Assembly (NCBI GenBank): GCA_016218975.1
Contig: JACRCO010000032.1
Location: 1-51,813, forward strand
Length of the DNA: 51,813 bases
Source of the DNA: Deltaproteobacteria bacterium
GTDB taxonomy: Bacteria > Desulfobacterota > Deferrimicrobia > Deferrimicrobiales > Deferrimicrobiaceae
Reading direction: 5' to 3'
Each line of letters opens with the position of its first letter. Position 1 is the first letter of the stretch. The notes beneath the pieces are model-generated. The model did not search any database. It was not told where the DNA came from and saw nothing but the letters and a program-made list of their open reading frames with translations. This document shows, piece by piece, positions 49,253 through 51,813 of the stretch. The position numbers and the translations under genes were made by a program.

Positions 49253-49493
49253 TTGCTAATATATAATGTATTATTAATACATTATCAACTAATATCTCAT
49301 CTATTCGTTAATATTTGGTCAATTGCAAGTCCACATTGATATTCGTTCCACGTCAGTCACAGACATTTATTTCATGAATATGAAATATTTCCCTGAAGAT
49401 TACTTTTCCGACCGCCGATAAGGATTCCATTGGATCCATGCGCAAGGTCGGCGGCGCCTGCCACCGTGTAAAAATGGACGAAACGGAAACGAC
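49253..49493. other. AT-rich intergenic region with two palindromes
   Basis: About 240 bp, much richer in A/T than the genes on both sides. A perfect inverted repeat TAATGTATT/AATACATTA with 3-nt spacer is at 49264-49284, just after msrA. A second, TATTTCAT/ATGAAATA, is at 49368-49387. These could be operators or weak terminators. The region probably holds the promoter of the sensor kinase; no clear -35/-10 pair was fixed. A minus-strand frame across 49353-49643 is a shadow of the kinase gene. Confidence 0.55.
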
Positions 49494-51813
49494 ATGGCTG
49501 AGCAGCCGGTTATCGTAAGGAGAATGCGAATCGCCCTGAAGAAGGCCCTGATCTACGCCCGTAAAACCGAAAGCCCGGAGCGGGACCAGGGGTACATCCG
49601 GTTCATACTCTGCGTAGTATTCAACATCTACCTTTTCAGGCACGGGAATGTACCGACCGCGGTGCTGTGGGCGGCATTGACCTACAACTTCTACTCCACC
49701 GTGATGCTCGTTTCCACGTTCATCCAGCCGGGGAAAAGCAACCTCCGCCGCATTTCCGGCCTAACGCTCGACACTCTCATAATCTGCTACTGCATGTTTC
49801 TTTCGGGGAAGGCAGGGGCCCCGCTCGTCCTCGTGCTCTTCTGGAACATGTTCGGCTACTCGTTTCGATACGGTAAAGGTTATCTTTTATACGGCAGCGC
49901 GCTCTGCATCATATTCTTCGGGTATGTCATAACGCAAACGCCGTACTGGATCGAAAACAAGGAGATGGGCTACGGACTTCTCGCCGGCGTGGTCTTGATC
50001 CCGGCGGTTTTCGTCGGCTTCATGATCAGCAAGGTCACCGCCGCCATGGAAAAGGCAGAGGTAGCCAACCGGGCGAAGTCACGGTTCGTCGCCAACATGT
50101 CGCACGAGATGCGCACTCCATTGAACGGAATCCTGGGAACGGTCGAGCTGTTCTCCGGGACACGGCTCGACCCCGAGCAGCAGGAGTACGTGAAAACGGT
50201 CAAGGCTTCCGCGGCCGCGCTCCTTTCCCTGGTCAACGACGTTCTCGATTTCTCGAAGATCGAGGAAGGGAAGGTGTCGATCCAGCCGGAGGAGATGGAC
50301 CTTCATGCCTTCATAAAGACCACCGCGTCGATTGTCGCCCGCCAGGTAAAGGCGAAGGGGCTGGCGTTCCGCGTCATGGTTTCTTCATCCGTCCCCTTCC
50401 TGGTGACGGGGGACCTGGGAAGGATCCGCCAGGTGCTGACGAACCTTCTTTCCAACGCCACCAAGTTCACGGAACGGGGAGAGGTCACTCTTCGGGTTCT
50501 CAAGGTCGCGGAGGACGAAAATACCGTAACGGTGCGCTTCGAGGTTGCGGATACCGGGATCGGAATGACCAGGGAGGCCAAGGGGCTGATCTTCGAACGA
50601 TTCACCCAGGCGGACGACTCGATCACGCGGAAATTCGGCGGAACGGGGCTCGGGACGACGATCTCGAAAGAGCTCGTCGAGCTCATGGGCGGGAAGATCG
50701 GCGTGGAGAGCGAATCCGGGAAAGGAAGCACGTTCTGGTTCACGATCGCCCTCGGGAAGCAGCCGGAGAACGCCGCCGTGGGTTCCATGCGAATGCCCAT
50801 CTCGCGCACGCGGGTGCTCCTGGTTTCCGCGGACGACTCGATCGCCGAAACGGTCAACGGGTTCCTCCTTTCATGGGGAGTGGGCCATATCCGCAGGGTT
50901 TACAACACCGGGCAGGCGTACGATTACTCGAGCCGCGTCGTCAGGGACCGTTCCACCTGCCATATCGCCATCGTCGTCAAAAACGAGCTGAACGAAGACC
51001 CGTTCAGGTTCATCGCCTCTCTGCGGCAGATGGACGCCCTCCAGAACATGCGCCTTGTCCTCGTCGGCGAAGGATGCGACGGCGCTTACGGGGAAGAAGC
51101 CTCCCGGCACGGTTATCGGGCCATGCTGGAATCCCCGGAAAACGTCCGCGATCTGATCTGCGCGATGCATTACGTCCTCCCCTACGACGAGGGATGGCAT
51201 CCCGCCCTGCCCGTGATGGCCGGCGCCGCCGGCGCATCTCCTCGCCGACTGAAGATCCTGGTCGCGGAGGACAATCCGACGAACCAGATGGTCATCCAGA
51301 AGCTGCTGGAGCGGGCCGGGCACGAAATCAAGGTCGTCTCCGACGGCAAGATGGCGCTGGAGGTCCTCCGGACCGGGACGGTCGATATCGCCCTTCTCGA
51401 CCTGAACATGCCCGTCATGGGAGGACTGGAAGCCGCGAAAATCTACCTTTCCGAAACGAAGGAGGGGCCTCCCGTGCCGCTCGTGGCCCTGACCGCGGAC
51501 GCCACGCTGGATTCGAGGAAGGCTTGCGAGGAAGGCGGAATGAAAGCCTTCATCACGAAGCCTTTCGAAACGAGGAAGGTACTCGCGCTGATTGCGACGC
51601 TGACTGCTCAGAACGGCGTCTCTCCCGGGGCGGCGACTCCGCCGTCCCCGGCGGGGGCGGCTGGCGAAAAGGAAATCCGGCCCGGCCTCGACGAAGCGAC
51701 GATCGAGGAAATCGAGGCCATGGGTCCGACCAGGGACTTCGTCAAGAACCTCGTCTGGATCTTCATCAGGGACAGCGAAAAGCGTATCCGGGAAATGGAA
51801 TCAGCCGCCGAGG
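49494..51813 (+). CDS. RpfC-like hybrid histidine kinase (cut by window edge)
   Basis: A membrane sensor kinase, first 773 residues visible. Several membrane segments (about 30-180) form the input region, with no periplasmic domain, as in RpfC, the receptor of the DSF fatty-acid signal. The HisKA domain has [18 protein letters not shown] with His204. The ATPase domain has NLLSNATKF (N box), [24 protein letters not shown]. Two receiver-like regions follow: the first (about 440-560) lacks the phospho-acceptor Asp ([12 protein letters not shown]), the second (about 583-700) is intact with Asp636 in [12 protein letters not shown] phosphotransfer domain begins at about 735 ([13 protein letters not shown]) and is cut off. 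The start ATG has only a weak ribosome binding site. No rpfF-like synthase is in the window. Confidence 0.9.
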   Translation, partial: MAEQPVIVRRMRIALKKALIYARKTESPERDQGYIRFILCVVFNIYLFRHGNVPTAVLWAALTYNFYSTVMLVSTFIQPGKSNLRRISGLTLDTLIICYCMFLSGKAGAPLVLVLFWNMFGYSFRYGKGYLLYGSALCIIFFGYVITQTPYWIENKEMGYGLLAGVVLIPAVFVGFMISKVTAAMEKAEVANRAKSRFVANMSHEMRTPLNGILGTVELFSGTRLDPEQQEYVKTVKASAAALLSLVNDVLDFSKIEEGKVSIQPEEMDLHAFIKTTASIVARQVKAKGLAFRVMVSSSVPFLVTGDLGRIRQVLTNLLSNATKFTERGEVTLRVLKVAEDENTVTVRFEVADTGIGMTREAKGLIFERFTQADDSITRKFGGTGLGTTISKELVELMGGKIGVESESGKGSTFWFTIALGKQPENAAVGSMRMPISRTRVLLVSADDSIAETVNGFLLSWGVGHIRRVYNTGQAYDYSSRVVRDRSTCHIAIVVKNELNEDPFRFIASLRQMDALQNMRLVLVGEGCDGAYGEEASRHGYRAMLESPENVRDLICAMHYVLPYDEGWHPALPVMAGAAGASPRRLKILVAEDNPTNQMVIQKLLERAGHEIKVVSDGKMALEVLRTGTVDIALLDLNMPVMGGLEAAKIYLSETKEGPPVPLVALTADATLDSRKACEEGGMKAFITKPFETRKVLALIATLTAQNGVSPGAATPPSPAGAAGEKEIRPGLDEATIEEIEAMGPTRDFVKNLVWIFIRDSEKRIREMESAAE

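Noticed and set aside
49353-49643. 96-codon minus-strand frame before the sensor kinase
   Set aside because: It overlaps the first 150 bases of the kinase gene in antisense and has no ribosome binding site or known domain.

Overview
The window is high-GC bacterial chromosome, densely packed and mostly arranged in operons. Gene content suggests a Desulfuromonadota-like (former Deltaproteobacteria, Geobacter-type) lineage: an ispG-proS-pyrF-rlmB block leading into a thr-tyr-gly-thr-tuf tRNA/EF-Tu cluster, a sigma-54-like promoter before a PilY1/minor-pilin operon, a livKHMGF importer, cytochrome bd and an ADP-forming acyl-CoA synthetase. The taxonomic placement is inference from gene content and order only.

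Left part (1-15 kb, almost all minus strand). A tufB-type cluster (tRNA-Thr(TGT), Tyr(GTA), Gly(TCC), Thr(GGT), then EF-Tu cut by the window edge) has two promoters and an internal terminator. Upstream lie rlmB, pyrF, proS and ispG, tightly packed. They are preceded by a nine-gene type IV pilus tip/minor-pilin operon: a small exported protein, PilY1, FimT, PilV, PilW, PilX, a lipoprotein, a second PilV-like and a second PilX-like protein. Then come a Sir2 deacylase and an SCP2-domain protein.

Middle (15-31 kb). coaE (plus) and ald (minus) converge on a 28-bp perfect hairpin repeat that supplies the last codons of both genes. ald is coupled to an ADP-forming acyl-CoA synthetase. A cold-shock gene with a strong promoter and long leader follows. 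The most unusual locus is 20296-28049. A 920-aa fusion of an acrylyl-CoA-reductase-type MDR domain and a crotonase domain is translationally coupled to a 1664-aa protein with about 525 unrecognised N-terminal residues followed by four SDR-like domains. Their order (active-looking, degenerate, active-looking, degenerate) resembles the bifunctional malonyl-CoA reductase of the 3-hydroxypropionate bi-cycle. Together they could form a C3 reduction module (malonyl-CoA to 3-hydroxypropionate, and 3-hydroxypropionyl-CoA to propionyl-CoA). The only CoA-ligase candidate nearby is the ADP-forming synthetase. CydAB follows, then a 182-bp repeat with 21-bp perfect terminal inverted repeats.

Right part (31-52 kb). 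A WYL regulator closes the livKHMGF branched-chain amino-acid importer operon. Then come thioredoxin reductase, a DUF4282 membrane protein, a second cold-shock protein, an ACT-domain protein, a PlsB/PlsC-like acyltransferase, a spermidine-synthase-like multipass membrane protein, an exported protein-isoaspartate methyltransferase, a LonB-like protease, a secreted Cache protein, an NCS2 purine permease, a PIG-L deacetylase and an exported MsrA. An RpfC-like hybrid histidine kinase is cut by the right edge. Exported Pcm and MsrA suggest protein repair in the envelope. No CRISPR array, rRNA gene, integrase or IS transposase was seen.
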